Under the pieces are notes generated by a model that did no database searches, was not told the origin of the DNA, and saw only the letters and a list, made by a program, of their open reading frames with translations. A stretch of 64,000 nucleotides of DNA from Candidatus Accumulibacter aalborgensis (GTDB lineage: Bacteria; Pseudomonadota; Gammaproteobacteria; Burkholderiales; Rhodocyclaceae): the NCBI RefSeq assembly GCF_900089955.1, contig NZ_FLQX01000162.1, forward strand, positions 1-64,000, written 5' to 3'. A program made the position numbers and the translations under genes. Below, in pieces: positions 22,001 through 29,235 of this stretch; the stretch's first letter is position 1, and every line of letters starts with the position of its first letter.

Positions 22001-22492
22001 CGGGCCGTCGCGGCGCTCAAACAAGGGAAGGAGCCCGACCCGACGCAAGCGCTGGCGATCGCTACCGAGATAAACCTGCACATCCCTGCCCTGCTCCCCG
22101 ACGCCTACGCACCGGACGTCCACGAGAGGCTGACGCTTTACAAACGCCTGGCCAACTGCCGCGTGGCCGACGAAATTTCCGCCCTGCAGGAAGAACTGGT
22201 CGATCGCTTTGGCGAGTTGCCGCCGCAGGGCCGCGCGCTGCTCGACAGCCACCGGCTACGCCTGCTCTGCAAACCGCTCGGCGTCAGCAAACTCGACGCG
22301 ACCCTGGAGCAGATCGTCGTGCAATTCGAAGCCGACCCGCCGATCGACCCCATGAAGATCATCAACCTGATCCAGAAGGACCACCACTACCGGCTGGCCG
22401 GGCAGGACAGGCTGCTCCTCAAACGCCACTGCCCGACGCTCGCCGACCGTGTGGCAGCGGTCAAAGACCTCGTTCATCAACTCTGCAAGTGA
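19019..22492 (+). CDS. mfd: Transcription-repair coupling factor
   Basis: This 1157-residue SF2 translocase pushes stalled RNA polymerase off damaged DNA and recruits UvrA. The UvrB-like N-terminal module includes LLPDWETLPYDGFSPHHDL. The RNA-polymerase-interacting domain begins near residue 495 (APVVHEQHGIARYQGL). The motor has Walker A GDVGFGKTE near residue 641 and DEEH near 742, then TATPIPRTL, ATIIETGIDNPHANT-like motifs and QLRGRVGR. The C-terminal TRCF domain is present. ATG 19019 gives a length close to E. coli Mfd (1148); an upstream start at 18932 would overlap the sirtuin gene. Confidence 0.97.
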   Translation: MSSRESSSLSLPLPVSPLPAIGEKLHFPPFAGSADALLIARAAAGAGIGARRRMLAVVTAHASDAQRLLDEIPWFAADLRVRLLPDWETLPYDGFSPHHDLVSERLATLYAVTRGDCDVLLVPASTAVYRLSPPAYLAAYTFFLKQGEKLDSAQFRAQLTLAGYAHVTQVVAPGEYSIRGGIVDLFPMGSPLPYRLDLFDNEIESIKTFDVDNQRTLYPVPEVRLLPAREFPLDDQGRARFRQRFREIFEGDPGRSRIYKDVSNGVPPAGIEYWLPLFFEETATLFDYLPKQTVLCLHRDVPEAIRTFWREAQSRYTMLSGDRTHPLLPPADLFLAEEPFFVAARSYARVDIAAGECGLLSGSLNGPVRSLPSLAVDRRAEDPLYRLKAFIDGFPGHVLLLAETPGRREMLAGLFAEYGLHPEPYAGFSEFLASRSKLALGMAPLHDGFLLDQLAIITEAELYADSPSRRGRHVAQRKASVDNWLRDLTELKIGAPVVHEQHGIARYQGLVLLDLGEGDTEFLELHYAGDARLYVPVSQLHVISHYSGADPDAAPLHTLGSPQWEKAKRRAALQARDTAAELLALYALRAARQGHACEFKAHDYDAFADGFGFEETVDQAGAITAVIEDMKSGRPMDRLVCGDVGFGKTEVALRAAFCAVAGGRQVAVLCPTTLLCEQHFQTFSDRFADWPVTIAEISRFKSGREANQALRELADGKLDIIIGTHRLLQKDVQFSRLGLVVIDEEHRFGVRQKEALKALRAEVDVLTLTATPIPRTLGMSLEGLRDFSVIATAPQKRLAIKTFVTRFSDGIIREALLREFKRGGQVYFLHNEVDTIENMRDKLAKLLPEARIVVGHGQLKERDLERVMRDFTQQRANVLLCTTIIETGIDNPHANTMVINRAEKFGLAQLHQLRGRVGRSHHQAYAYLLTHDETALSKQARLRLEAIQMMDELGAGFYLAMHDLEIRGAGEVLGDSQSGEMQEVGFNLFTEMLNRAVAALKQGKEPDPTQALAIATEINLHIPALLPDAYAPDVHERLTLYKRLANCRVADEISALQEELVDRFGELPPQGRALLDSHRLRLLCKPLGVSKLDATLEQIVVQFEADPPIDPMKIINLIQKDHHYRLAGQDRLLLKRHCPTLADRVAAVKDLVHQLCK

Positions 22493-22500
22493 CTGTGCCC

Positions 22501-23574
22501 ATGACCATGCTCGACCTCGGCAACATCAACGTTAGCGCCTTCGACCCCATGCCCTCGCCGGAGGAAATCGACGCTCGCCTGCCGCTGCCCCCTGGCGCAG
22601 CCAGCGAGGTCATGCGTGGCCGCGAGGTCCTGCGCAACATTCTCGATCGCAGCGACCAGCGCATCTTCGTCGTCGTTGGCCCATGCTCTATCCACGACCC
22701 CGTGGCCGGTATAGACTATGCCAAACGCCTGAAGCGGCTCGCTGACGAGGTCAGCGACACCCTCTATCTGGTGATGCGCGTCTATTTTGAAAAGCCACGC
22801 ACGACGACCGGCTGGAAAGGCTATATCAATGACCCCGACATGGACGATTCCTTCCATGTCGACCAGGGAATGGTCAAGGCGCGCCAGTTCCTGCTCGAAC
22901 TCGCTGAACTCGGTCTACCGGCGGGCACCGAGGCGCTCGACCCGATTGCGCCGCAGTATCTCGGTGACCTGATTTCCTGGACGGCGATCGGCGCACGCAC
23001 TACCGAGTCGCAGACGCACCGCGAGATATCGTCGGGCCTGTCGACCCCGGTCGGCTTCAAGAACGGCACCAACGGCGATATCGGGATCGCCGTCAACGCC
23101 ATCGTCTCGGCGTCCGGGCCGCACAGCTTCCTCGGCATCAACGGACAGGGACGCACGTCGATCGTGCGCACGCGTGGCAATCGTTACGGTCACCTGGTCT
23201 TGCGCGGTGGCGACGGCCGACCCAACTATGACACGGTCAGCGTACAGATGGCCGAACAGGCGCTGCGCAAGGCGGGTTTGCCGACCAACATCGTGGTCGA
23301 CTGCTCACATGCCAACAGTTACAAGAAGCATGACCTGCAGCCACTGGTCATGGCCGACGTCGTCAATCAGGTACGTTTGGGCAACCGGTCGCTGGTCGGC
23401 ATGATGATCGAATCGAATCTGGTGGCCGGCAACCAGCCGATTCCCGAGGATCTCTCGCAGCTCACCTACGGTTGCTCGGTCACCGACGCGTGTGTCGATT
23501 GGCAGACCACCGAGAAGATGATCCACGATGCCGCCAGTCTGCTGCACGATGTTCTACCGGGGCGAACAGGCTAA
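22501..23574 (+). CDS. aroG: 3-deoxy-7-phosphoheptulonate (DAHP) synthase, class I AroAI-beta/AroG type
   Basis: This 357-residue enzyme condenses PEP and erythrose 4-phosphate in the first step of aromatic amino-acid synthesis. Diagnostic motifs are VVVGPCSIHDPVAG, MRVYFEKPRTTTGWKG, DLISWTAIGARTTESQTHRE, PVGFKNGTNGDI, DCSHANSYKKH and the C-terminal YGCSVTDACVDW. It resembles the feedback-inhibited AroF/G/H enzymes; which amino acid inhibits it is not obvious. A GTG at 22489 overlapping the mfd stop is an alternative start; ATG 22501 or 22507 is more likely. It directly follows mfd. A 6-bp hairpin (23589-23605) lies just past its stop. Confidence 0.96.
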   Translation: MTMLDLGNINVSAFDPMPSPEEIDARLPLPPGAASEVMRGREVLRNILDRSDQRIFVVVGPCSIHDPVAGIDYAKRLKRLADEVSDTLYLVMRVYFEKPRTTTGWKGYINDPDMDDSFHVDQGMVKARQFLLELAELGLPAGTEALDPIAPQYLGDLISWTAIGARTTESQTHREISSGLSTPVGFKNGTNGDIGIAVNAIVSASGPHSFLGINGQGRTSIVRTRGNRYGHLVLRGGDGRPNYDTVSVQMAEQALRKAGLPTNIVVDCSHANSYKKHDLQPLVMADVVNQVRLGNRSLVGMMIESNLVAGNQPIPEDLSQLTYGCSVTDACVDWQTTEKMIHDAASLLHDVLPGRTG

Positions 23575-23589
23575 CGGGTCATGGTCAAG

Positions 23590-23649
23590 CCGCCATACCG
23601 GCGGCGTCACACGCCCCCCGCGTAAGCCTTCTGACGCCAGGCCTCGAAG
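23590..23649 (-). repeat. Displaced copy of trmL 3' end (direct repeat, left)
   Basis: Sixty bases match 26479-26538 at 56 positions with no gap and in the same orientation. The right copy covers the last codons and stop of the intact trmL gene plus 17 bases beyond. The left copy still reads EAWRQKAYAGGV-stop on the minus strand but has no gene in front of it. A GCCGCC-atacc-GGCGGC hairpin overlaps its start. The interval between the copies holds accessory genes and mobile-element scraps. Confidence 0.9.
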
Positions 23650-23797
23650 CCACGAGGCCGGTCACCGAATCCACCCACTCCTGCAGTCCGAAATACTGGA
23701 CCGCAATGGCCCCGCCGCCGATTCCGGTGACCACGGTGCTGATGACGCCGACTGCCCATTCCCGATGCGTTCGGAGTGGCGTCATCAAGATGAGCAT
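23650..23797 (-). pseudogene. Fragment of a phage-like small membrane protein
   Basis: On the minus strand a frame beginning MLILMTPLRTHREWAVG continues as a hydrophobic segment (GVISTVVTGIGGGAIAVQYFGLQ) and then runs directly into the displaced trmL repeat, where the natural C terminus is lost. The HREWAVGVIST...GGGAIAVQYFGLQ pattern resembles small holin-like membrane proteins of prophages. I recognise the type only loosely. The abrupt junction with the repeat supports a truncated remnant. Confidence 0.4.
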
Positions 23798-23978
23798 GAT
23801 CCTACATTCCGCTGCTGAGACCTCGGTCGGATGGCTGAAAGCCAGTATCGGCAAACGTTTGCGACCGAGTTTTGCAACTGCACCCCAGTTCCATTTTGGT
23901 GTCCGTCAGCTCTCTGAAAAACCGTTTGACGATGGTCACTTAGCGTTCTTCGGTGTCTTCAACGGAGGAATCTAGGAT

Positions 23979-24042
23979 GATGTCTTTCCGCTCGTCCGCC
24001 CACGCTGCGGCGGCGAAATGCGAGTCATCGCCACCGACCAGG
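23979..24042 (+). mobile_element. IS91-family transposase C-terminal remnant
   Basis: In the plus-strand frame starting at 23979 the translation DVFPLVRPRCGGEMRVIA matches the conserved C-terminal segment of IS91/ISCR-like transposases, typically (Y)xVFPLxCPxCGGxMRxIA. A stop codon lies just upstream in frame and no other part of the transposase is present. The rest of 23800-24180 holds no gene I can support. Confidence 0.55.
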
Positions 24043-24180
24043 AGCGCGGCTCGAAGTCACAGCCGACAGCCATCCCCACACACGACAATACAATTCCCAG
24101 GCACCCGAGCCCGAAGGCACGGCGCCGGACAGCGCTGGCTTGCCAGCCACGAACGTTTTTTTGCTTCCCCTCTGGTATTT

Positions 24181-24199
24181 ATTAGCCGATCGGTCTAAT
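24181..24199. promoter_or_regulatory. Predicted AcuR operator 1 (upstream of acuR)
   Basis: ATTAGCC and GTCTAAT arms with a five-base spacer (7-5-7 layout) match the second site at 24863-24881, differing by one base in the left arm. The site overlaps a -10-like TAATAT (24195-24200) just before the acuR start, as expected for TetR-type autorepression. Confidence 0.7.
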
Positions 24200-24209
24200 A
24201 TAACCATCC

Positions 24210-24848
24210 ATGGACACCGTCAGCTTGATTCCGCGTCGTCGAGGCCGCCCGCCAAAGCGCAGCGATAGCCCGTTCGCCACCCGCGAGTTACTGCTGCGGG
24301 CGGGCGTTGAAGCCCTTACCGAAAAAGGCTTCTCGGCGACGGGTATCGACGAGATCCTGCGCCGCGTCGGCGTTCCCAAGGGGTCCTTCTATCATTACTT
24401 CGACAGCAAGGAAGCTTTCGGCGCCGCCTTGATCGATTCGTATGGCGCCTACTTTGCTCGCAAACTGGAACGTTTTCTTGCCGACCCGGCGCACCCCCCG
24501 CTCGACCGCTTGCGCGCTTTCATCGCCAATGCGCAGGCCGGGATGGCCCGGTACGATTACCAGCGCGGCTGCCTGATCGGCAACCTCGGGCAGGAGATGG
24601 GCTCGCTGCCGGAATCGTATCGTGCGCAACTCGGTGGCGTGTTTGCCGATTGGCAGGAGCGACTGGCACGCTGCCTTTCGGCAGCACAAGAAGCGGGCGA
24701 GATTTCAGCGGCGGTCGATTGCCTGGAACTGGCCGCTTTTTTCTGGATTGGATGGGAGGGAGCAGTGCTCCGGGCAAAGCTTGAGCGCCATCCACTGGCA
24801 CTCAATATTTTCTCGGAAGGGTTTTTCGCCGGCGTCTTATCGCGGTGA
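24210..24848 (+). CDS. acuR: TetR-family repressor, AcuR-like
   Basis: This 212-residue TetR-family DNA-binding protein has a basic N terminus (PRRRGRPPKRSDSPF). The helix-turn-helix covers about residues 25-70, with GFSATGIDEILRRVGVPKGSFYHYFDSKEAF, and the ligand-binding C-terminal domain contains YDYQRGCLIGNLGQEMG. This YxxGCLIGNLxxE signature is shared by AcuR, the acrylate-responsive repressor of acuR-acuI-dddL in Rhodobacter sphaeroides. It stands directly before acuI, and near-identical 19-bp inverted repeats precede both genes. No ribosome site precedes ATG 24210, and the -10-like element ends 9 bases before it, so translation may be nearly leaderless. Effector identity (acrylate or acryloyl-CoA) is inferred. 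Confidence 0.8.
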   Translation: MDTVSLIPRRRGRPPKRSDSPFATRELLLRAGVEALTEKGFSATGIDEILRRVGVPKGSFYHYFDSKEAFGAALIDSYGAYFARKLERFLADPAHPPLDRLRAFIANAQAGMARYDYQRGCLIGNLGQEMGSLPESYRAQLGGVFADWQERLARCLSAAQEAGEISAAVDCLELAAFFWIGWEGAVLRAKLERHPLALNIFSEGFFAGVLSR

Positions 24849-24862
24849 TTTTTTTACATATT

Positions 24863-24881
24863 ATTAGACGACCAGTCTAAT
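24863..24881. promoter_or_regulatory. Predicted AcuR operator 2 (upstream of acuI)
   Basis: A perfect inverted repeat ATTAGAC-GACCA-GTCTAAT lies between acuR and acuI. It shares layout and right arm with the site before acuR. It would let the TetR protein repress acuI from a separate promoter. Confidence 0.75.
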
Positions 24882-24900
24882 CACACAGAAGGAGCAGCAA

Positions 24901-25884
24901 ATGTTCAAAGGCATTCTCATCGAGAAGGACGACGCGGGCTATCGCGCCGCACTCCACGACATCGACGAGTCGCAACTGCCCGACGGTGATGTGACCGTGC
25001 GGGTGAGTCATTCGACGCTCAACTACAAGGATGGCCTGGCCATCACCGGCAAGGGCCCGGTGGTACGCAAGTTCCCGATGGTTCCCGGCGTCGACCTGGT
25101 CGGCACAGTCGAGGCGACCAGCCACGCAGAGTACAAGGTCGGCGACGCCGTCGTGCTCAACGGTTGGGGCGTCGGTGAGGGCCATTGGGGCGGACTGGCG
25201 CAAAAAGCACGTCTCAAGGGCGAATGGCTGGTACCGCTACCTAAGCAATTCACCCCGCAGCAGGCAATGGCCATCGGCACTGCCGGTTACACCGCGATGC
25301 TCTGCGTGCTCGCCCTCGAACGCAATGGCGTGACTCCGGACAAGGGCGAGATCCTGGTCACCGGCGCTGCCGGTGGCGTCGGCAGCGTCGCGGTTGCCGT
25401 CTTGTCCAAGCTCGGTTACACGGTAGTCGGCGTCAGCGGTCGGCCGGAGGAGAGCGATTACGTCAAGCGACTGGGAGCGACCGAGGTCCTTGAACGTTCG
25501 CTCTTCTCGTCGCCGGGCAAGCCTTTGGCAAGGGAACGCTGGGCGGGAGCCGTCGACGTCGTCGGGAGCCATACCTTAGCCAACGTTTGTGCGACGACCA
25601 AATACCGTGGCGTCGTCACGGCCTGTGGTCTGGCCGGCGGAATGGACTTCCCGTCGACCGTCGCGCCCTTCATCCTGCGCGCCGTGACCCTGGCCGGCGT
25701 CGATAGCGTGATGTGTCCGCGCCCGGATCGTCTGGTCGCCTGGCAGCGCCTGGGCCTTGATCTGGACGTCGCCAAGCTCGATCTGATCACCAATGAGATC
25801 GGCCTCGCCGAAGCCATTCCGATGGCCAGCCAGTTGCTCGACGGCAAGGTGCGCGGACGCGTAGTGGTCGACGTAAATCGCTAG
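24901..25884 (+). CDS. acuI: Acryloyl-CoA reductase (AcuI/YhdH, MDR superfamily)
   Basis: This 327-residue medium-chain zinc-independent oxidoreductase reduces acryloyl-CoA to propionyl-CoA with NADPH. AcuI signatures include [26 protein letters not shown]-type sequence near residue 40-65, the NADPH-binding [11 protein letters not shown], and GVDSVMCP with R..AW.RL near the C terminus. AGAAGGAGC supplies the ribosome site. Propionyl-CoA could enter central metabolism and PHA synthesis. In marine bacteria this enzyme detoxifies acrylate from DMSP; here the gene behind it is a truncated DMSP-lyase-like cupin, so AcuI may now serve acrylate or 3-hydroxypropionate metabolism alone. Confidence 0.9.
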   Translation: MFKGILIEKDDAGYRAALHDIDESQLPDGDVTVRVSHSTLNYKDGLAITGKGPVVRKFPMVPGVDLVGTVEATSHAEYKVGDAVVLNGWGVGEGHWGGLAQKARLKGEWLVPLPKQFTPQQAMAIGTAGYTAMLCVLALERNGVTPDKGEILVTGAAGGVGSVAVAVLSKLGYTVVGVSGRPEESDYVKRLGATEVLERSLFSSPGKPLARERWAGAVDVVGSHTLANVCATTKYRGVVTACGLAGGMDFPSTVAPFILRAVTLAGVDSVMCPRPDRLVAWQRLGLDLDVAKLDLITNEIGLAEAIPMASQLLDGKVRGRVVVDVNR

Positions 25885-25898
25885 CGGCAGGCGCGGTG

Positions 25899-25914
25899 CC
25901 CGGCGCGAGCCGGG
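25899..25914 (+). terminator. Possible weak terminator hairpin after acuI
   Basis: CCCGGC-gcga-GCCGGG forms a six-base-pair stem 15 bases after the acuI stop. No T tract follows, so it may be a pause or processing hairpin rather than a terminator. Confidence 0.3.
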
Positions 25915-25932
25915 TCCGGACAACCCACCAAT

Positions 25933-26514
25933 GTGAGGAGAACAGACTGGTCTTCGGTTGGCTGGATTCCCTTCTACGCGGAAAATCCGGCCGCCGGTAG
26001 CGACCGTTTCCGCGGCGGCTACCTCTACGCCGAGCTGATGGGTCCGTGGGGCGACCTGCGCATCAAGGAGATCGACGGCGAAAAGGTCGGCGCCGAGATC
26101 GGCATGACCGTGCAACTGTTCAATACCGCCTACCCCTTCCACTATCACCACCCGCAGGAAATCTACATGACCCTGACCAAGCCTCAATGCATCGACCAGA
26201 ACAAGTATATGGTCATGCACTGGGACAGCGATCAGTTCACACAGGAACGCAAGGACAAGGGCTGGCAGGTGGCCATTGACGGCTCGCAGGGAAAATGGAA
26301 GAAGTGGTTTGCCAATCAGGACTCGAACAAGGAGTGGCTGACCTACTTCGAACGTAACGCGATCCATGCCTTCTACTCCATCGACGGCTGCAATCAGACC
26401 ATCAAGAACTCCGGTCTGGTCACCGTCTGGGCTCGCTCGACGGCGCAGGACAACGAGCAGAGCACCCGCCTCTGTCGGCCGCCATACCTGCGGCATCACG
26501 CGCCCCCCGCGTAA
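25933..26514 (+). pseudogene. Truncated DMSP-lyase-like cupin protein (DddL/DddQ family)
   Basis: The frame encodes the cupin core of the bacterial DMSP lyase-like family. Motif 1 is [14 protein letters not shown], with the metal His/Glu set; later come ERNAIHAFY, the second metal His, and [10 protein letters not shown]. Both ends are abnormal. An AGGAG ribosome site (25936-25940) leads straight into mid-domain codons with no ATG, suggesting deletion of the leader and N-terminal region. The last dozen codons ([11 protein letters not shown]) are antisense to the trmL 3' end, because the frame crosses the direct repeat at 26479. The order acuR-acuI-lyase matches the Rhodobacter acuR-acuI-dddL operon. 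A GTG start at 25933 would give 193 residues; I think it is non-functional, but a minimal cupin cannot be excluded. Confidence 0.6.
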
Positions 26515-26538
26515 GCATTCTGACGCCAGGCCTCGAAG
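26479..26538 (-). repeat. trmL 3' end copy in the intact gene (direct repeat, right)
   Basis: This is the right partner of 23590-23649 (56 of 60 bases identical, no gaps). It spans trmL codons for [12 protein letters not shown], the stop and 17 bases beyond. The cupin pseudogene frame runs into it from the left at exactly its outer edge. Confidence 0.9.
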
Positions 26539-26960
26539 ACCACCACCGCGACAGAATTCGATAGGTTGAGGCTGCGCTGGCCGGGTAGCATGGGCAGCCG
26601 TAGTCGCCGTTGATCAGGGAATTCGGCGACGATCCCCGCCGATAGGCCACGGGTTTCGGCGCCGAACACGAACACGTCGCCGGGCAGAAAGGCTTGGCCG
26701 GAGATCGTTTGAACGGCGCTGGTCGTGCAGGCAAACAAGCGCCGCCCAGCGAGCGCAATGCGCAAGCTGGACCAGTCGTCATGCACCCGCAGTTCGACGT
26801 ATTCGTGATAGTCGAGTCCGGCGCGGCGCAGGTTCTTGTCTGCCAGGTCGAAACCGAGCGGTTTCACCAGATGCAGCCGACAACCGGTATTCGCGGCGAG
26901 TCGGATCACGTTGCCGGTATTGGGAGGGATCTCCGGCTCGACCAGGACGATTTCGAACAT
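26496..26960 (-). CDS. trmL: tRNA (cytidine/uridine-2'-O-)-methyltransferase
   Basis: This 154-residue SPOUT methyltransferase modifies the wobble nucleotide 34 of tRNA-Leu isoacceptors. It has the family's N-terminal [22 protein letters not shown], then [12 protein letters not shown] and the knot-forming [26 protein letters not shown]. The length is that of E. coli TrmL (157). It is intact, and its 3' end also exists as an orphan copy near 23.6 kb. A tRNA-Leu(CAA) gene, whose product is a known TrmL substrate, is at 5755-5841. Confidence 0.95.
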   Translation of the reverse strand: MFEIVLVEPEIPPNTGNVIRLAANTGCRLHLVKPLGFDLADKNLRRAGLDYHEYVELRVHDDWSSLRIALAGRRLFACTTSAVQTISGQAFLPGDVFVFGAETRGLSAGIVAEFPDQRRLRLPMLPGQRSLNLSNSVAVVVFEAWRQNAYAGGA

Positions 26961-27063
26961 TTTTTTGTGTGCCTTTTCTCTCAGATTGACGACAGTTCAT
27001 CAAGGCTCCTATACTGCCACTGCGTGTCCTTGGGTTTTCTATCCTTTACCGGGAGCACATCAT

Positions 27064-27507
27064 ATGTTCAAGAACATCCTCATCCCAACCGACGGTTCGG
27101 TTCTGTCGCTCAAGGCGATCAAGGCTGGCATCAAGTTGGCACAATCGCTGGGGGCAAAGGTCACCGGCTACTACGGGATAACGGCGCTGCAGCCCTCAGC
27201 CTTCGGCGACGGCGACCTGATCGACAAAAAAATGGTGGATAAGCTCGACCAGGTGGCACAGGCCGCGGGGGAGAAGTACCTCGCTCGTATCGCCAAGGCC
27301 GCCGCAACTGCCGGCGTCGCGTACACCGGGCTGGTCACCAAGACACCGACGGCTTACGAAGGAATCATCGACGCGGCGAAGAAAAACAAGTGCGATGCTG
27401 TCTTCATCGCCTCGCGCGGTCGCAGCGAGATCAAGAATCTGCTGCTTGGCAGTGTGACACAGAAGGTGCTGTCGCACTCCAAAGTGCCGGTGATCGTCTT
27501 CCGTTAA
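27064..27507 (+). CDS. Universal stress protein (UspA family)
   Basis: This 147-residue single-domain Usp begins MFKNILIPTDGS and ends VLSHSKVPVIVFR. The nucleotide-binding loop normally reads GxxGx9GS; here it is ASRGRSEIKNLLLGS, so the second Gly and the GS are kept but the first Gly is Ala. This leaves ATP binding plausible but not certain. The start ATG 27064 has GGGAG about 10 bases upstream. The gene is divergent from trmL and convergent with gabR. Confidence 0.92.
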   Translation: MFKNILIPTDGSVLSLKAIKAGIKLAQSLGAKVTGYYGITALQPSAFGDGDLIDKKMVDKLDQVAQAAGEKYLARIAKAAATAGVAYTGLVTKTPTAYEGIIDAAKKNKCDAVFIASRGRSEIKNLLLGSVTQKVLSHSKVPVIVFR

Positions 27508-27549
27508 CTGACGGCAAGAATCCTGACGCAAGCGGTCAATGAGCGCTGT

Positions 27550-29058
27550 TCATTGCCGGTCTCGCGGTGCGCGAACAGACTCGTGCTCGCGTCGACTCCT
27601 TCGTTCGACGGCTGTGCACAGGATGTCGGCGGCAGCGTCGATGGCCTTGGCGTCAACCGCAGCAAATCCGAGAATCATCCCGGACCGGCACTGCCGAGAA
27701 TCCGCGTAATACATGGATAGCGGACGCAAGACGATGCCTGCGGCAAGCATTTCGCTGGACAGCGCCACGTCGTCGAGCGCTTGATTGAAAAAGTACGGAA
27801 GGTGCAAACCGGCCAGGCCTCCAGTGGTGCTCACCAGGGCGCCGAGCCGAGATTCGATGGCTTTGCGGAGCACGTTGCGCCGCTCCTGATAGATGCTTCG
27901 AACCCGTCGCAGGTGGGTGGTCAGGTGCCCCTCGTCGATGAATTCGGCGAGCGCGGCCTGTTCGATCAAGCGCCCTTCCCGGTAGAGTTCGGCATTGCCG
28001 ATGGCAAACGCTTCGGCCAGGTGTTCGGGGACCACAAGGTAGGCCAGGCGCAAGCCGGGAAACATGGTCTTGCTGAAAGTGCCCAGGTAAAGGACTCGTT
28101 GCGACCGCGCCTGACCGAACAGTGAGCCGATAGCGTACGGGTGATAGCGGATCTCATTGTCGTAGTCATCTTCTATGACCCAGGCGTTATGCTCCTCGGC
28201 CAGTTCCAGTAGCTTGATTCGCCGACTGAGCGACATCACCACCCCGGAGGGATATTGACTCGATGGCGAGACGAAAATCAGGCGCGGCGGTGACGCCGGA
28301 GCGGTTGGCAGCGAGATGCCCTGCTCGTCCAGCGGGATCGGTTCAATGTGTAGTCCGGTGGCTCGCAAGACGTTGCTGGCGCCCCAGTATCCCGGGTCCT
28401 CCATCCAGACCAGATCCTTTTCATCGCAGAGCATCCGCGCGCACAGGTCAATGGCCTGATGCGAACCGTTGAGGATGAGGATCTGCCGCGGGGAACAGGA
28501 CATCATTCGCGATGCTCGCAGGTACTCCGCCAATACTGCCTTCAACGGCCCATATCCGCCGTGGCCATAGCGTGCCAACTGGCGGTGTTCATGGCCAATG
28601 TACTTGGACAAAAGGCGCCGCCAGGTCGCGAAGGGAAACAGACTCACGTCCGGCACCCCGGGCACAAACGCACCGCTTTGAATCGGACTGCTGGTCGCGT
28701 GCTGGGCGATCTCGGCTCCGCGTCGCGACAGGGGTCTACCTTGCCTCCACGGGCGCCCGCGCTGCGCGTCGCCCGGCCCTGCGAATGAGAGGGCTTCCGA
28801 GACCAGAGTTCCGGAACCTCCGCGGCTCTGCAGATACCCTTCCACGCGCAGTTTCTCGTAGGCCCTCACCACCGTGCTTCTGCTGAGCCCGAGTTCGGAG
28901 GTCAGCGCGCGGGTCGGCGGGAGTGGGCTGCCCGGTGGCAATTCACGGTCGAGAATGAGGCGCCGAATCACAAGGTACAGGTTTGCCGGTGATCCGGGTT
29001 CATTGGCCTGGCCTTCTAGGCGAGAGCGGATCAGTTCCGCGCAAAGCGACTTGTCCAT
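27550..29058 (-). CDS. gabR: MocR/GabR-type regulator with aminotransferase domain
   Basis: This 502-residue fusion has an N-terminal GntR winged helix (ELPPGSPLPPTRALTSELGLSRSTVVRAYEKL, about residues 37-70), an Arg-rich linker and a type-I-fold PLP aminotransferase-like domain. PLP residues are visible: WMEDPGYWG, VSPSSQYPSG, IEDDYDNEI and the Schiff-base Lys in GTFSKTMFPGLRLAY. GabR-type proteins bind PLP and GABA to activate gabT/gabD. The divergent position next to gabD-gabT strongly supports this role. ATG 29058 with GAGG upstream is preferred to a TTG at 29073. Confidence 0.9.
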   Translation of the reverse strand: MDKSLCAELIRSRLEGQANEPGSPANLYLVIRRLILDRELPPGSPLPPTRALTSELGLSRSTVVRAYEKLRVEGYLQSRGGSGTLVSEALSFAGPGDAQRGRPWRQGRPLSRRGAEIAQHATSSPIQSGAFVPGVPDVSLFPFATWRRLLSKYIGHEHRQLARYGHGGYGPLKAVLAEYLRASRMMSCSPRQILILNGSHQAIDLCARMLCDEKDLVWMEDPGYWGASNVLRATGLHIEPIPLDEQGISLPTAPASPPRLIFVSPSSQYPSGVVMSLSRRIKLLELAEEHNAWVIEDDYDNEIRYHPYAIGSLFGQARSQRVLYLGTFSKTMFPGLRLAYLVVPEHLAEAFAIGNAELYREGRLIEQAALAEFIDEGHLTTHLRRVRSIYQERRNVLRKAIESRLGALVSTTGGLAGLHLPYFFNQALDDVALSSEMLAAGIVLRPLSMYYADSRQCRSGMILGFAAVDAKAIDAAADILCTAVERRSRREHESVRAPRDRQ

Positions 29059-29072
29059 CGGTGACCTCGCCA

Positions 29073-29104
29073 AATTGGTATCGTGATTGTCGCAACAATT
29101 GGTT
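29073..29104. promoter_or_regulatory. Candidate GabR-binding direct repeats
   Basis: Two direct AATTGGT(A/T) elements (29073-29080 and 29097-29104) lie 24 bp apart in the gabR-gabD divergent region. MocR-family regulators typically bind direct repeats with ATACCA/TGGTAT-like half-sites, and the first element reads TTGGTAT. This is suggestive only. Confidence 0.4.
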
Positions 29105-29235
29105 CAGTCTGGAACTGTTTGCGCCTGTACAGTAGCGCCAATTCGGGATGCGCAGGTAAAGGCTGCCTTACGCCCCGGTGACCGTGACCATGAAAGTCGC
29201 GCGAGCGATTGAACCAGCCAACAGGAGATAAGTCT

